In this document: piece after piece, positions 26,036 through 37,175 of the stretch
How the letters are laid out: the number at the start of each line of letters is the position of its first letter
Numbering within the stretch: position 1 is the stretch's first letter
Assembly (NCBI GenBank): GCA_965153455.1
Contig: OZ234500.1
Span: 14,321,579 to 14,385,578 of the forward strand
DNA: 64,000 bases
Source: Sphagnum compactum
Lineage: Eukaryota > Bryophyta > Sphagnopsida > Sphagnales
Reading direction: 5' to 3'
Translations under genes and position numbers: made by a program
Notes under the pieces: model-generated
Told to the model about the DNA's origin: nothing
The model's input: the letters and a program-made list of their open reading frames with translations, nothing else
Databases searched by the model: none

Positions 26036-26365
26036 TAGAGCCATGAATCTGGTTTTAGCTTTGGTTTCTATTTTAAAATTCTTGTTTCGAGTCTACCAGA
26101 TCAAGTTCTGACTCAGCTTTTTAACTAATCGAAACCAAAACCAGGCATTCTGACCAGCTAAAGTGGGTACCTGCCCAACATTGCTCCTAACCTCTAAAAG
26201 CCACAGCCAATACATTAAAGAATCCTAAGGAAAAAGGTTCTCAATGACTCTAGTTGAATGGACCACCAAGGGTAAAGGATAGGAATCACTCTAGTTTCAT
26301 GAAGCTTAGTGTCAAAGGTTTTTCTCTTTCTGTTCAAAAGAGTGACAATATAATAAATTGATCCA

Positions 26366-27105
26366 TAAAGTCACCCTCTCTTTTATCCCGTATCTCCTCC
26401 GCTTTCACCCCTTATCCTCTCTTTCAGTGGTCTCCCCAAAGTAAGGAAATTTGATTAAATCTCAGTATGAAATACTGAAACTCAGCATTTAATGCACAAG
26501 GTTCGATATTAATTATAGTAATGGTACAGGTAGGAGCAGTGAAAATATATGTCGCAGCGGTGGAGGCGCTCAGGGAAAAAGAAAGAGGGGATGAAACTCA
26601 GCTTACGACCAAAATTGGTGGAAAAACTAGTTAGGGTCCCAGTTATTTCGTTTTGTAAAATTTCATTCCCAGATACGCATTTGATGCCCTATTATGTCGA
26701 AATTGGCCGTTCTTACCCCCTGATCGCCTGACTTTACGGATAACTTTCATAGAGTTTTCCTTAAAGTCACCCTGTCTTTGGGCCTCCTTTCACCCCCTGT
26801 CCCCTCTTTGAGGGAGTCCTCAAAGTAAGGAAATTTTATTAAATCTGCGTATGTAATGCTGAAACTCAGCATTTAATGCACAAGGTTCGAGATAATTATA
26901 GTAGTTGTACAGCAGGTAGGAGCAGTGAAAATATATGTGGCAGCAGTGGAGGCGCTTAGGAAAAAGGAAAGAGGGTTCAAAAGAGGATGAAACTCAGTTC
27001 AGCACAAAGAATGGTGCATTTATAAGTTTCACCAGAAAATATATGTAGCAGCAGTGGAGGTGCTCAGGAAAAAGGAAAGAGGGTAGAAAATAGAAATGAA
27101 ACTCA
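26366..27105 (+). repeat. 396-bp tandem duplication plus a partial third unit
   Basis: Copy 1 starts at 26,366 (taaagtcaccctctctt) and copy 2 at 26,762 (taaagtcaccctgtctt). Both contain ctcaaagtaaggaaatttNattaaatc-like text, gaaactcagcatttaatgca, ggtaggagcagtgaaaatat, gcagNggtggaggcgct and gatgaaactcag. A third, 5'-truncated unit of about 73 bp starts near 27,033 (gaaaatatatgtagcagcag). The duplication is well conserved compared with other repeats here, so it is younger. No coding frame spans a unit. Confidence 0.8.
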
Positions 27106-27109
27106 GTGT

Positions 27110-28139
27110 TCTGGTGCTATGTTTTCCTGACTTCACAGAGAACTCTAATAGCCCAGATGGAATGGCACCCATCAATTAACAATGATTTAGTTGCATTTAG
27201 TACCTGTGCATGTGGAGTCTCAGATGACCAGGCACACAAATAAAAAATGATAATTAAATAAGTCCAGACTCAAACTACGACCATTGTCATGCACTTGGAG
27301 TGGATTGGAACATACCGACCAGAGTGAACTCACATGGGGTGGTAGCTCTATGCCATGAACCTAGTCTACTATTATTATGATTGGTCATGATGAAATACTT
27401 ACAATGGGAGCATGCATGCATGCACGCTCGTAGTAGTCTAGGCTTGATGATAATTAGTGTTCACGAACTAACTAGAATGGGAGGACTAGGTCTTATTAGT
27501 TAAAATTTAAGTGGGATTCATTGCAATTTTTGAGTGGATTGATCGTTGCTCCTGATCAAACAGTTGGATTCTGTCTTGTCGGCTGCATTAACAGATGTTC
27601 ATTGCAGACCACGGAGACAGGGAGTTCTGAGTGACTGACTCAAAAGCAGTTAAAACAATTTGTGCTTCTCCATTACCCACTTCTGGTTCTGAATTCCTCA
27701 ACCATTATTAACCCCTAAATGTCAGACCAATATGAGTAGCTTTTCATTGTAAATTCCAGTGTTGATCCAACACTACATTCTAAGGTTAGTTCCAGATATC
27801 AATAAGGCATTTTTTAAATTTAAAAAAATTAACAGCTGAATATGCATTGAAAAATTTCAGCAATCTATTTGTCAAGGTGAATATGAATTCAAATTCATTT
27901 ATTTTTCTTTGAACAAATTTGCTAGTTTTTAAATTCAAATGAACTTATGAATACATATAAAAATTATGCATGTTCAAAATCTTGATAACCATAAAAATTT
28001 TCCCACTCGCATGAGAGCATGCACATTCCCAAACTGAAATAACTTGCGAAAGAATTGAACCCCGATTCTTCAAAAAAACTGTGTCCATTCCAATGCAAGC
28101 TGCCTGCCTCAACCACATCACAATTATCCCATAGAAAAA
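27110..28139. other. Intergenic, no gene
   Basis: A gcatgcatgcatgc run lies at 27,412. Two overlapping minus-strand frames at 27,945-28,227 have no recognisable features. Confidence 0.45.
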
Positions 28140-28400
28140 CCCCATATAGAATTGTATTGCTTGGGCAATTGTGGCATAAATTAAATGATTTTTTTATTTC
28201 ATAAAAAATTAGAAAAAAATTCAGCACTATATGCTACAAATTAAAAAAATCATGTCAAACAACAAGTCAAAAAAGAAATTTTTTCTTCTAACTATAATTC
28301 CTTCTTTGGTCCAAATTTTCAGAATTAAAAACCTAATTGTCAAATTTTAAAAATTAAATCATATTGACTATTCAGCACACAAGTGCCAAAGATGCCTAAA
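28140..28400 (+). repeat. Dispersed repeat family H, copy 1
   Basis: Shared with 29,840-30,135 in the same orientation: ggcataaattaaatNattttt, then a middle section that differs, then ttggtcNaaattttcagaat followed by taaaaac and a ttcNNcacacaagtg/ttcgacatttatgtg segment. The copies are 1.7 kb apart. Confidence 0.45.
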
Positions 28401-28574
28401 GAGTAATAGCTTTCCAAGACAAGTTTTCATATAGGAATTCATATTCGAAATCCCATAACAAGTTTTCACTAGATCCATGCACTGCAATGTCTGTACCAAC
28501 AATTCCGGTAGCATGGGAGGCCGCAATTTTTCTCCAACAACATCGAGTATGCCTTTGCTTTTGTTCAGTAAAAA

Positions 28575-28667
28575 AAAACCCTAAACCCTAAAGAGAAACA
28601 GGTTTAATAATTAAACTAATAATTATATTATCTAAAATTATATTAATTGTTCAACCTGTTTCTCTTT
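28575..28667. other. Telobox pair next to a 15-bp perfect inverted repeat
   Basis: aaaccctaaaccctaaa (28,575-28,591) holds two plant-type TTTAGGG units. It overlaps the left arm of a perfect inverted repeat: aaagagaaacaggtt (28,589-28,603) and aacctgtttctcttt (28,653-28,667), separated by 49 very AT-rich bases. Teloboxes occur in plant promoters and as telomere remnants; the hairpin could be a miniature element or a folded transcript. Confidence 0.7.
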
Positions 28668-28669
28668 GT

Positions 28670-29839
28670 CACTAACAAGAACTGTACCATATATAAGCCT
28701 CCATTTGGGACTTATCCTTTTGTCATCTGCACATACTAGGCATGGAACCCAATGTGGGGATCAGACTGGGTTCCAAACAGGGGAGGACTTTACGGAGAAC
28801 TTTACTATATAGGAAACTTTAACCTAGCTTTCTTTTGTTGGGGTTTGCTTGCAGGGCCTTTTTTATATATTATTTTTTAATTTTTTTTTTTTTTTTTTTC
28901 CCCTTTTCAATATATGTTTATAGTTTTGTACTTAAGGGGACCAACAGGCAACAATTAAGTAAATGGTTGTTTTTTTTTCGCCCACAAGTCTATATCTTCT
29001 CTTCCTCAATTTCATTCACTTTCTTCTTTTACCACCAGCAAATGTTAACACGGAAACTGCAATTTTCAAAAGACTCCATCGAAATTAGTGAGGAATTTTT
29101 GCACTAATTTTGACCTGAAAAATACAATTTTGACCTATCCAAAAGATTTTTCATGGAAAAACCAAAAGACCCAAATGCCCCAAATTTTGAAAAAATACAA
29201 TTAATCCAAATTGCCTATTTTTATGATAAGTTCCAGTAGGTAGCCATGAATATAGATATTTTCATATATGGTATATAGCCAAATTTGGCTAACAATTTTC
29301 CTGGATAATCATCACTTTGGCTAGATCACAAAATTGGACAAAAAAACACACACACACACACACAAATCTGACCTTCTTCCCGGAATATTATTTCACAAAT
29401 GTTGAAATTTTCACAAATCTTGTTTTTCAAAAACCACAATTTTGTGAAGAGAATTGAAGAGTCTTTGAAAAATATTCTGGAAATATTCTTTTTTTGCCCA
29501 CAATAATTAATTAATTTTTCAACAATCATGTGTTGAAGCTGCCATTGGACTACGGTATTGTTGCGTCATCTAGCTACTCCTTCCCAACAACAACTTAAAT
29601 TGACTCGTCTATGAGAAATCAAAAGTTGCTCTGCTGACAACCTGGGCGTATCGCACTTAATTAATTAGTTAAGGGTGCTTACAAAGTTCTGATTTTTTTA
29701 AAATTTGTTTTTGGGCAATGAGCCTCTTTGTTTGGCCCATCACAAAAAATCTCAAACTTTGGAGACACTCCCCCAAATATATAAGTATTGGTTCCAAGAT
29801 CCCCCACCCTCCCCAACTATTGTAGTAGTACCTTGGTGG
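28670..29839. other. Intergenic; T run and (AC)n tract
   Basis: A T-rich tract lies at about 28,870-28,900 and (AC)n at 29,346-29,363. agccaaatttggct (29,278) is a perfect 14-base palindrome. No gene. Confidence 0.5.
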
Positions 29840-30135
29840 CTTCGGCATAAATTAAATTATTTTTTAATCTTTCAAATATTTTTTAAAAAAAAAATTGTTG
29901 AAATTTCAAAAAATTTGCTTAAGATGTAAGAGTTTGATTTTTAGTCGTCTTAGAAGAGAGGATACTAAACAAAGGTCCAATAATCACTAAAACAATTCAA
30001 ATATTGTTTGAGATAAAAATACCTTACAATAATTTAATTTTTTTTGGTCAAAATTTTCAGAATTAAAAACTCATGTACCAAACCAAGAAACTAAAGTTCA
30101 ATTAATTATTCGACATTTATGTGTCAAATTCACAA
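29840..30135 (+). repeat. Dispersed repeat family H, copy 2
   Basis: See 28,140-28,400. This copy stops just before the CACTA-like element at 30,159. Confidence 0.45.
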
Positions 30136-30158
30136 ACGTACCAAATCCACCAAAATAA

Positions 30159-30511
30159 TATTACAACAAAAGGTGTTCCTATACGCCAAGTGATTTCATT
30201 AGATATTAAGTGAATTCACTGATTGTAATGAACAGGGACCAATGAAAAAACAATGAATTCACTGGTTTAAGTGAAGGTGTCCTTGTACGCCAAATGATTT
30301 CACTAGATATTAAGTGAATTCACTGATTGTAATGAACAGGGACCAATGAAAAAACAATGAATTCACTGGTTTAAGTGAAGGTGTCCTTGTACGCCAAGTG
30401 ATTTCACTAGATATTAAGTGAATTCACTGATTGTAATGAACAGGGACCAATGAAAAAACAACTGGTTTAGTGAATGAGGACTGATGAACTACACCCACAT
30501 TTGTAATAGTG
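30159..30511. mobile_element. CACTA-like miniature element with internal 104-bp triplication
   Basis: The right end cccacatttgtaatagtg is the inverted form of a CACTA-type terminus (cactattacaaatgtgggtg). The left end (tattacaacaaaaggtg) is a mutated counterpart. Inside are three direct units of exactly 104 bp starting at 30,171, 30,275 and 30,379. The units are nearly identical (ctatacgcc versus cttgtacgcc; aagtgattt versus aaatgattt), so the amplification is young relative to the ends. Each unit carries the palindrome-like words agtgaattcact and gtgatttcact. The element at 43,989-44,145 is a single-unit relative. The flanking 3-mers do not match, so no target duplication is claimed. No transposase is present, so it would have to be mobilised in trans. 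Confidence 0.7.
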
Positions 30512-30514
30512 AAT

Positions 30515-32374
30515 ACAATATTATGAAAAAAAAAGGTGAAAAGAATGTGACCACCAAATAGAAGGAAAGAGGCCAGCCCTTAGGGTTCAAGGCTGATTTT
30601 TGGGCTGGTATGTGACAGAGTACAAAGGTAATACATACTTGATACTGAGATCAATATAGCCCTGATATTATAATCTGGTATGATCTCAAAAGTCCTTACC
30701 AAGCATGTACTCGTATGCAACTGGTATAGCCATACCAGTCTGGTCGGTTCTTTGATAACAGGAGGAAACATACCAGTCGATGTGCCAGGGTTCCAGCCTT
30801 GTACACACCCAACACTAACAAACCACTATAAGCAATCCTTGCACACCGCCATACCGAAACAACAAAGACACCAATTTTTCTATTGGAGTTACTTGTTATT
30901 CCACCATGCATTTTGTATGGAGAGTTATGGGTCCACATTTTGTGCCCATTTGAGAAGAAGATGCAACAAAATATATCATCATCATGTTGTACAGTGTACT
31001 TCTACTTTAGAGAAGCAGATGGAGTCCTCTTGGGCCCTCTCTGAGCATGCAAAGTCAGAAGCATGATCGAGAATAATATTGCATCTCTACACATATATAA
31101 CAATGTAGCAAACACACAGACAGCCCCATCCATGGATCCAGAACGGAGTCAGTAAGTAGGCCTGGTGGCGGTGATGCTAGGGGAAGCCAGTTCTCAACCA
31201 AGCTTCATCCAAGGAGCTTAGGTTCAAAGTGTTGTTTTTTAGACTTGTTTATTTAGTTGTCACTGTGCCATATGTGTAAACTAGCCACCCACAAACTGCA
31301 TCTTTTTAATTGTTTTTTTGGCATCGAGAGCTTCAGTGATTTGTTGAATTACTGATCCCATATGAGCACTAAGTCTTGTTGATTGGCATCTTGGAACTTG
31401 GTCCATCTCCTTATTTCACCCCATTTTGATAAGAATGATCTTATGTTGATAAGCATTTCATGCGTCTCAATTTTGTTGAAGTGAGCCACCATGGAGATGC
31501 AATGTCATTTGGGTGAGATGGTTCAGGTTACGTACTAAAGAGTGAGTTCCAACTATCCTTAGGGTTGTTCAAAGATAATGCAAACAAAGCAGGCCAGTAA
31601 TACTCCTATCTTAGAGCATGGGATAATATACCTATCCACCATGATAGAGTTGTATTGTCACAAAGTTGGGATCTCTCATTTCTTCCTTTCCTTTAACATA
31701 ATGACTTCGACAAGCATGCATAGTATATTTTAAGGGCACCTTACAAGGCATAATTCCCTCCTCAACCTGGAACAGGAAACAAAGAAATTTTTCATAAGCT
31801 AATTGGGGCCGTAGTTGTTGTGCAAGGAAAGTTTATGTGAATGCGTCTAAGCCCTCGATCACTATGTTGGGGATTGCATTGATATCAATGCCTTCCTCTA
31901 TATTAATTTTGTATGTCAATGAGTTGGGAGCCGAATTCTAAATTTCAATCACCTGTGGTTTCATAACATTGGTGTATCTACCCTCAAAAACTAATATGTG
32001 TCATGAGGTCTTCTATTGCTTGTCACATTTACAAATATCACTTTAGAACTTAATCTATTATGTTGCCTTAAAAGAAAATGGATGTAGATTTCACATTTCA
32101 CTCATTGTATTGATGTAGGATGACTAGTAGCTTCATGGAAATCTAATGACAACAAAGCTTTTTGCAACTTTTCACTTCCAAAGCAAAATATGGGTTGTTC
32201 CCATCATGTAGGACCCAAGATTGATGAACTAGAAATACCCTAAAGAAGAATTGCCTTCCTACTTGAACAAAATGGAAGAGCCTTAAATGAATAGGTACAT
32301 AAATAACTTATAAGTGTGTGCATATAGTGTATACAAAACCTTAAGCCATCTCTAAGCCATCTCCCCTGGGGTAG
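30515..32374. other. Intergenic; no gene that I can name
   Basis: The 128-codon plus-strand frame at 30,680-31,066 has no known motif, and the DNA beneath it is rich in short inverted words (ctggtatagccataccag at 30,720), which argues against coding. From about 31,200 to 32,300 the sequence is more complex than its surroundings but broken by stops in all frames. It may be an eroded retroelement, which I could not confirm. Confidence 0.35.
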
Positions 32375-32712
32375 CCTTGAGGGACTTTTGTTGGCCTTGC
32401 CTACCAAGGCCCTTGGATATTGTGTTTAGATTCATTATAGAGTATAGTAGGTTAAGGGATTTTGGCCCCTAGGTAATAATAGGTCTATTTTTATATGAGG
32501 ATTTTTGAAAGATGATATTTTTTCTTGTGTTGAAACTTGAGATTAGTTATAGAATTATGCTATCTTGAAGGATTTTGTTGTCTTTTAAAGGATTTTTTTA
32601 GAAGGCTATGTTTTCGCATGGTGATATATTTGAATTTCCATAATTTTTCTTACGCCTTCAAATACTTTTTTATGTAAATGGCAAGGCCACAGTGTGACAC
32701 ACCCCTTGTTGG
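32375..32712 (-). repeat. Dispersed repeat family F, copy 1
   Basis: About 335 bp match the reverse complement of 55,918-56,250. Minus-strand landmarks: aacaaggggtgtgtcacac, aattatggaaNtcaaatat, tcaccatgcNaaa, aaaatccttcaagata, ctaatctcaagtttcaacac, atctttcaaaaatcctcata, cctaggggccaaaatccctt and ctctataatgaatctaaaca. Conservation is high for this window. The start aaggggtgtgtcacac is abrupt in both copies. Confidence 0.8.
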
Positions 32713-32714
32713 TT

Positions 32715-32895
32715 TTTTGAAGATTAAATGACAAGTTGTTGTTGGCAATACCCCAAAGTCAAGCCTATTGACAGAGAACACAACAAGAAAACTTTCACAT
32801 GCTCACTATTGGATTTGAACTTGAGACCTTTGTGGTGCCAAACAGTCTAAGGACATTTGAGTCATCCACATGCAAAGGGATGGGACTTTCAAAAG
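32715..32895 (-). mobile_element. tRNA-derived SINE-like element (minus strand)
   Basis: On the minus strand an A-box match tggatgactc (32,868 down to 32,859) is followed 47 bases later by a strong B box agttcaaatcc (32,821 down to 32,811). This is tRNA-like spacing and the best Pol III promoter candidate in the window. A body of about 95 bp follows, ending in a short caaaaaa run that abuts the start of family F. Full tRNA folding was not checked. Confidence 0.45.
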
Positions 32896-32899
32896 TTGG

Positions 32900-33382
32900 A
32901 ATTCATCCATTGCAAAAAAAAGAGCAGGTATGGACTGATGATGGCCAGCAATTTAACTCATTTTTGGCACACTTACTTGACATGGGCCTAAGTTTTAAGA
33001 CAAAACCCCTATTGAATTTTTTTGTAATCAACAAATTGGGTACAATTATTTCCAATGAGAGTTAACTCCACCCATGAGTCATGACTTTTGCTTATGGACA
33101 TTATTGGTCATTTGCTCTTGCACCCATGTGGGCTAAGCCTACTATTATTGTTACTAGCTTCTTGCATTTTATTGTTGCCTTCCTTCATGTACAACATGTT
33201 GGAATGAGGCCTGAAACATTCTTGAAACTCTGTGTGTGTGTGTGTGTGTGGGCTTTTTAAAAGAAGAAATATGAAGGAATCAAAACATGTACTAGGCTAC
33301 TACTAGAGGCTGGAGAACATAGTTTTGTTGATCACTCATTGATGTGCTGGCCACAATAGCCATAGCAGCTACCTTGCTGCCC
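32900..33382. other. Intergenic with (TG)n
   Basis: (TG)n at 33,232-33,250. Nothing else is recognised. Confidence 0.55.
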
Positions 33383-33706
33383 CTCCCTCCCCCAATAGCT
33401 ATAGCCAAGGGAGGCACCCTTCCACAACACTCATGAGGTTTTTTTCTTTAATTTTTTAATTTTTTTAATGACTATATATATGGGTGGAGGTGAAATGAAG
33501 GTGGTTTTCACTCCATGTTCATGAGGTTTTATTTTTATTTTTTGATTTTTTAATGACCATAGATGGGAGGAGGTGAAATGAAGGTGGTTTTCACCATCAT
33601 TCATGGATGTGTCCCCGGGGTGAAAAAGAAATATCCACCAAAAACACACAAAAAAAAAGTCCCATGGGTGTTGTGGAAGGGTGCCTCTGGCTATTTGGGG
33701 GAGGGA
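33383..33706. mobile_element. Terminal-inverted-repeat element with internal duplication
   Basis: The left arm (tccctcccccaatagc, then gaggcacccttccacaacac, 33,383-33,437) is matched in reverse complement by the right arm (tcatgggtgttgtggaaggg, then gggggaggga, about 33,659-33,706). The arms are about 50 bp with small gaps. Between them an 85-bp sequence occurs twice in direct order: catgaggttt, a T-rich run, taatgacNatag/tat, then gaggtgaaatgaaggtggtt and ttcac, at about 33,432 and 33,520. No transposase; no clear target duplication. Confidence 0.6.
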
Positions 33707-33757
33707 CATGGGATGGTAGGTGGTGTGAGGAATCAACTTTTGTCACTCTAAATGTTG

Positions 33758-34208
33758 ACGATCTATTATGAAGCAAGGTAGTTTGTTTTGTTTTGTCACA
33801 CTGAGATCTCTTGAAGCACAAGACCCTCTGTGCCATACTTTTGGTATATATCTTTGGAAAGCTCTCAATGAGCATGGGTGCACCCACTTGGTTTGAGACT
33901 GTTTGGAGCTACATGTGAAAGCTCTTAAATATTGAATCATTTTCTGAATGAATATTAAATAAAATCAAAACTGAAAACTGCATAGGAATTTGGGGGCTTT
34001 CCGGGGGTGTTGTTGAAAGCCCTCGGTGAGTCAGATTTAATAGAGTCTATTTCACAATTTTCAGAGCTAAGGTGTGGAAGATATAAGTTTTTTAGTGGAT
34101 TTTGTTGCTTGAAATTTGTTTTAATTTCAAAAATTGGGTTTGGAAGGAAAAATCAGTTGAGCCTCAATGTGTTTACACTTGGGCTAACGGTGTAGGATAC
34201 ACTAGTTT
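33758..34208 (-). repeat. Dispersed repeat family G, copy 3 (inverted)
   Basis: On the minus strand the order actagtgt, agcccaagtgta, caactgatttttccttcca, caacaacaccc, gattcaatatttaagagctt, gagagctttccaaag, acaaaacaaacaaactacct matches copies 1 and 2. Two gctttcc words in the body (aaagccccc and agagctttcc) give it an LTR-like look, but no terminal TG...CA can be fixed. Confidence 0.65.
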
Positions 34209-34209
34209 G

Positions 34210-34904
34210 AATAAAGAAGGGGAGGCAGCCAAAATGGGCATCCATGAAATGTGATCGTTTTGAGCTCATTACAATTTGAGAACATATTTGGTGGAACATT
34301 TATGGGCACAAAAGGGCTTGAACATTGTGTGAAATAAAATGGTTGTAAATTATTGAAATTTCCTGTATGGGGTTTTCAAGATTGCTTGCATTGTCTCAAT
34401 TTTGTATAATTTGTTTGTGTATGCATGCTTACATTGTAGAATTGTGCCAAAAGTGCTTTGGAGTTCATTGATGTTGCACACAAAGGGTTGTAGGATGTGT
34501 GAAAGTTTTGTAGTTTGTGAACAAATGTTGAGAGGTCAAGAAGTTTGGAGGTTGCATGATGGAATTTGTAGGTGAATGATAAAGAAGGTTTGCAAATGGT
34601 TTTGGCACGAGGGGTTGGGAAGGTGTTTGGAATGTTTGCCATCATAGTTGTCATCCAAAGAAGGGAGTTGGTGGTACTTCAACTTATGGTCATCATCATC
34701 ATTTTGTGATTAGCTAAAATAGGGGTCTACAATAACCATTGCCTTCTTCAAGTTTGGAGCTTTTTTGCCTTTAGATGAGAAGCAATCATGGGAGGTTTGC
34801 CATCATCATCATCATTTGAAGCTCCAAGCTTTTGCATCATGATTTCTTCTTGCAAATTTCCCACAACAAAAAAATTTGCACCCAACTATTGCAAAGCTTC
34901 GTTG
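34210..34904. other. Intergenic, no gene
   Basis: A minus-strand 92-codon frame (34,376-34,654) is open but unrecognised. catcatcatcat runs lie at 34,691 and 34,802. Confidence 0.4.
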
Positions 34905-35075
34905 GGCATCTATGGAGTCCTACATTGTGCACCAAGTTGTAGGGTTCAATTGGAAATTTTGATAGGGCTTTGCAAAAAAATGCAATTTTTCATCATTGCT
35001 GGGGTCATGGTTTGGGAACAACCATTTTCAATAAATTGGATTTACCATTGCAAAGGCATTTGGAGTATGTTGACT
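34905..35075 (+). repeat. Dispersed repeat family E, copy 1
   Basis: Shared with 51,600-51,760: tgcaccaagttgtNggg, gaaattttNatNgggc, ttgcaaNaaaat, ggNtcatgNtttNNgaacaacca/gacaacca, tttcaaNaaatN and ttNccattg. Same orientation. Small plus-strand frames across it are not conserved between copies. Confidence 0.5.
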
Positions 35076-35079
35076 TAAA

Positions 35080-35682
35080 AACATTCCACAAGGTGACCAA
35101 TTATGCAATTAAAAACCTTCCATAAGGTATAAGAAATTTAAGAGTTAAATTCAAATTGATGAAGAATCTATCAAGCTTGATCATGTAATGTAGTTCAATA
35201 TTTTACATTGACCAAGTCATGTTATTTGTTACCTCATACCACAACCCCAAATTTTGGAAGGTAATGGAATGAAATAGTCAACAAACACCATGTCATTACT
35301 AGTTAGAAAACAATATTTCATAAGAATTGGACAATTATGTCGACCCCATTGTGAAAATTAAAGAATGATCATCTCCAAAATGGAGGTAGCATCCTTTAAA
35401 TAAAGAAATAGAGTTAATAAATGACCTTTAGTTCCGCAAATTAAGTGCATATTATTCCATAACCATGTTTAGTGATTTTTTCATTTAATGTTAGGTGATA
35501 AAATGATTGGGATGTCCATGACTAAATTGGCAAACATTAAATAAGAACAATGAATTGAATGTGACACTAGGCTTGATACAAATGAAAGGCACTGCCTAAC
35601 ATGAAAATTATTTCTGATTTTTTTTCCATTGTATTTAAATTGTGATCAAAGTTTTATATAATTTTTCTCGCACCATCATTTC
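35080..35682. other. AT-rich intergenic, no gene
   Basis: No repeat partner or motif was identified. Confidence 0.5.
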
Positions 35683-36252
35683 AAGAAAATAACTATGGTG
35701 TAGCATGGTTAGAATTGCCCCTTCAACCCAAAGGTGCAAGATTCAATTCTTTTTTTGAACTTCTCATTTTTTCCACAAACAATGGATGAATGAAAAAAAT
35801 GTATTCCTTGGGCAACTTGCTTGGGGAGAAGGGGAGTTAGGCAAGTTCCCCAAGTTCCTTGGGGAGAACAAGATTTGCAACTACCCTTTAAAGGCAAATG
35901 GGCCCAAGTTCCTTTAAAAACATTTGGTTGTTTGGGAAATATGGGCCCAAAACATGGTTCTTCAAGGCAAATGGGCTTAAGTTCATTGAGGAAACATGGT
36001 TCCACAAAGGCAAATGGGCCTAGGTTCCCCATGGAAACATGGTTCCTTGAGGAATTTGGCATGTTTTCTTGGGGAATTCGAACCCATTTGCCATGGGGAA
36101 CAATGTTTTCTTAGGGCAAGTTCTTTGGGCAACCATGTATCCTCTTTCATTTTCATTTGTTTGTGAAAGAAAATGAGAAGTTGGAAAAAAACCTTATAAG
36201 GTTGTGCTACATGGGGCAATTCTAACCATTGCACCACAATTGTTTTTCTTTG
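35683..36252. mobile_element. Long inverted-repeat element whose arms carry tRNA-like promoter boxes
   Basis: The left arm (35,683-35,795) and right arm (36,140-36,252, inverted) share about 100 bp: atggttagaattgcccc, then a variable part, then aacttctcattttNtttcacaaacaaatg. Each arm begins with an A-box match: tggtgtagcatgg at 35,696, and tggtgcaatgg on the minus strand at 36,236-36,226. A B-box-like word follows at tRNA distance: gattcaattc at 35,740-35,749 on the left, and a degenerate ggtttttttcc at 36,193-36,183 on the right. The arms therefore look like two tRNA-derived SINE heads lying tail to tail. The 345-bp centre is a loose repeat of about 45 bp (ggcaaatgggcctaggttcc, gaggaaacatggttcc). 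It could be an inverted SINE dimer or a foldback transposon that picked up tRNA-like ends. Confidence 0.6.
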
Positions 36253-36254
36253 AA

Positions 36255-36989
36255 TGGTGGGGCAAGAAAGATAGTTAAAACATTCATCACAATCAAGGTA
36301 TGATTACAATATTGTCCTACATCTACATTGATGTTGAATTTAATTCATTGCTCCTATTTAATGTTTGCCCACTAAACTTGATCGAAGTTAATTGATTATA
36401 TTGTCAATTTGATAGGCAAGAATCAAACCTTATTGGGAGCACCAAAGTATGCAACAAACCTATTATAAAATTGGTTTTTGATATTGCCATCAATGATTTT
36501 TTAAGGGATTTTATTTTATTTTCAGAATTGTTTTGAGAAACCTTGGAAAAATGTGTTTTTTATAATGTGGAATATTTTTTACATAAAAATTCATCTATGT
36601 TGTGAAAAATACAAATAAAAAAATAATTTGCATCTTTTTGACAAACAAATGGTCACAATGGAGTGTTTTCCCCTTTTATTTTTAGATGCAAAATGTGATT
36701 CTACCCATTAACTGAGCTATAGTTCCTTTATATTAATTAGTTGTGAGGGGTGCATATAAAGTGATTACTTTGGTTAACCCATCACCCACAAAAGTCAAGG
36801 TTACAAGGTCCCAAAGTTGTTTAATATTTGAAAAAATGTCTTTTCTGATTGGCCTACAAAAAAGATTACATTATGGACATTATCAAGAATAGAAGATCAT
36901 GTAGTTTTTCCCTTTGGTATAACAATATAAGTTATTAGAAAGGTAAAATATTTTGCAAAAGATATGAAATGAAGTGTTTTGTTGTTGGG
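36255..36989. other. AT-rich intergenic, no gene
   Basis: No motif or repeat partner found. Confidence 0.5.
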
Positions 36990-37140
36990 AATAGCTTATG
37001 GAACACATGAAAACATGACGAACATATTAGGAACATCATTGGGAACTTGTTGGAAACACATTGGGAACATGGTACTTGAATGGCAATATGCCCAAAAGAA
37101 AATCTCAAAGCCCCCTTTCCACCCCCCACCCCAAAAGAAT
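36990..37140 (-). repeat. G-run/ttcccaa dispersed repeat, inverted copy
   Basis: The minus strand reads a G-rich run (ggggtggggggtgg), then tttgagattttNttt, then a string of gttcccaatg-like decamers (tgttcccaatgtgtttccaa). This is the same plan as the tandem pair at 48,590-48,975. Confidence 0.5.
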
Positions 37141-37175
37141 GGACCCATCTAGTTGCATGTTGAGCTCTTTCATTG

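Noticed and set aside
30680-31066. 128-codon frame as a gene
   Set aside because: Contains short DNA inverted repeats (ctggtatagccataccag) and no motif; an overlapping opposite frame is also open.
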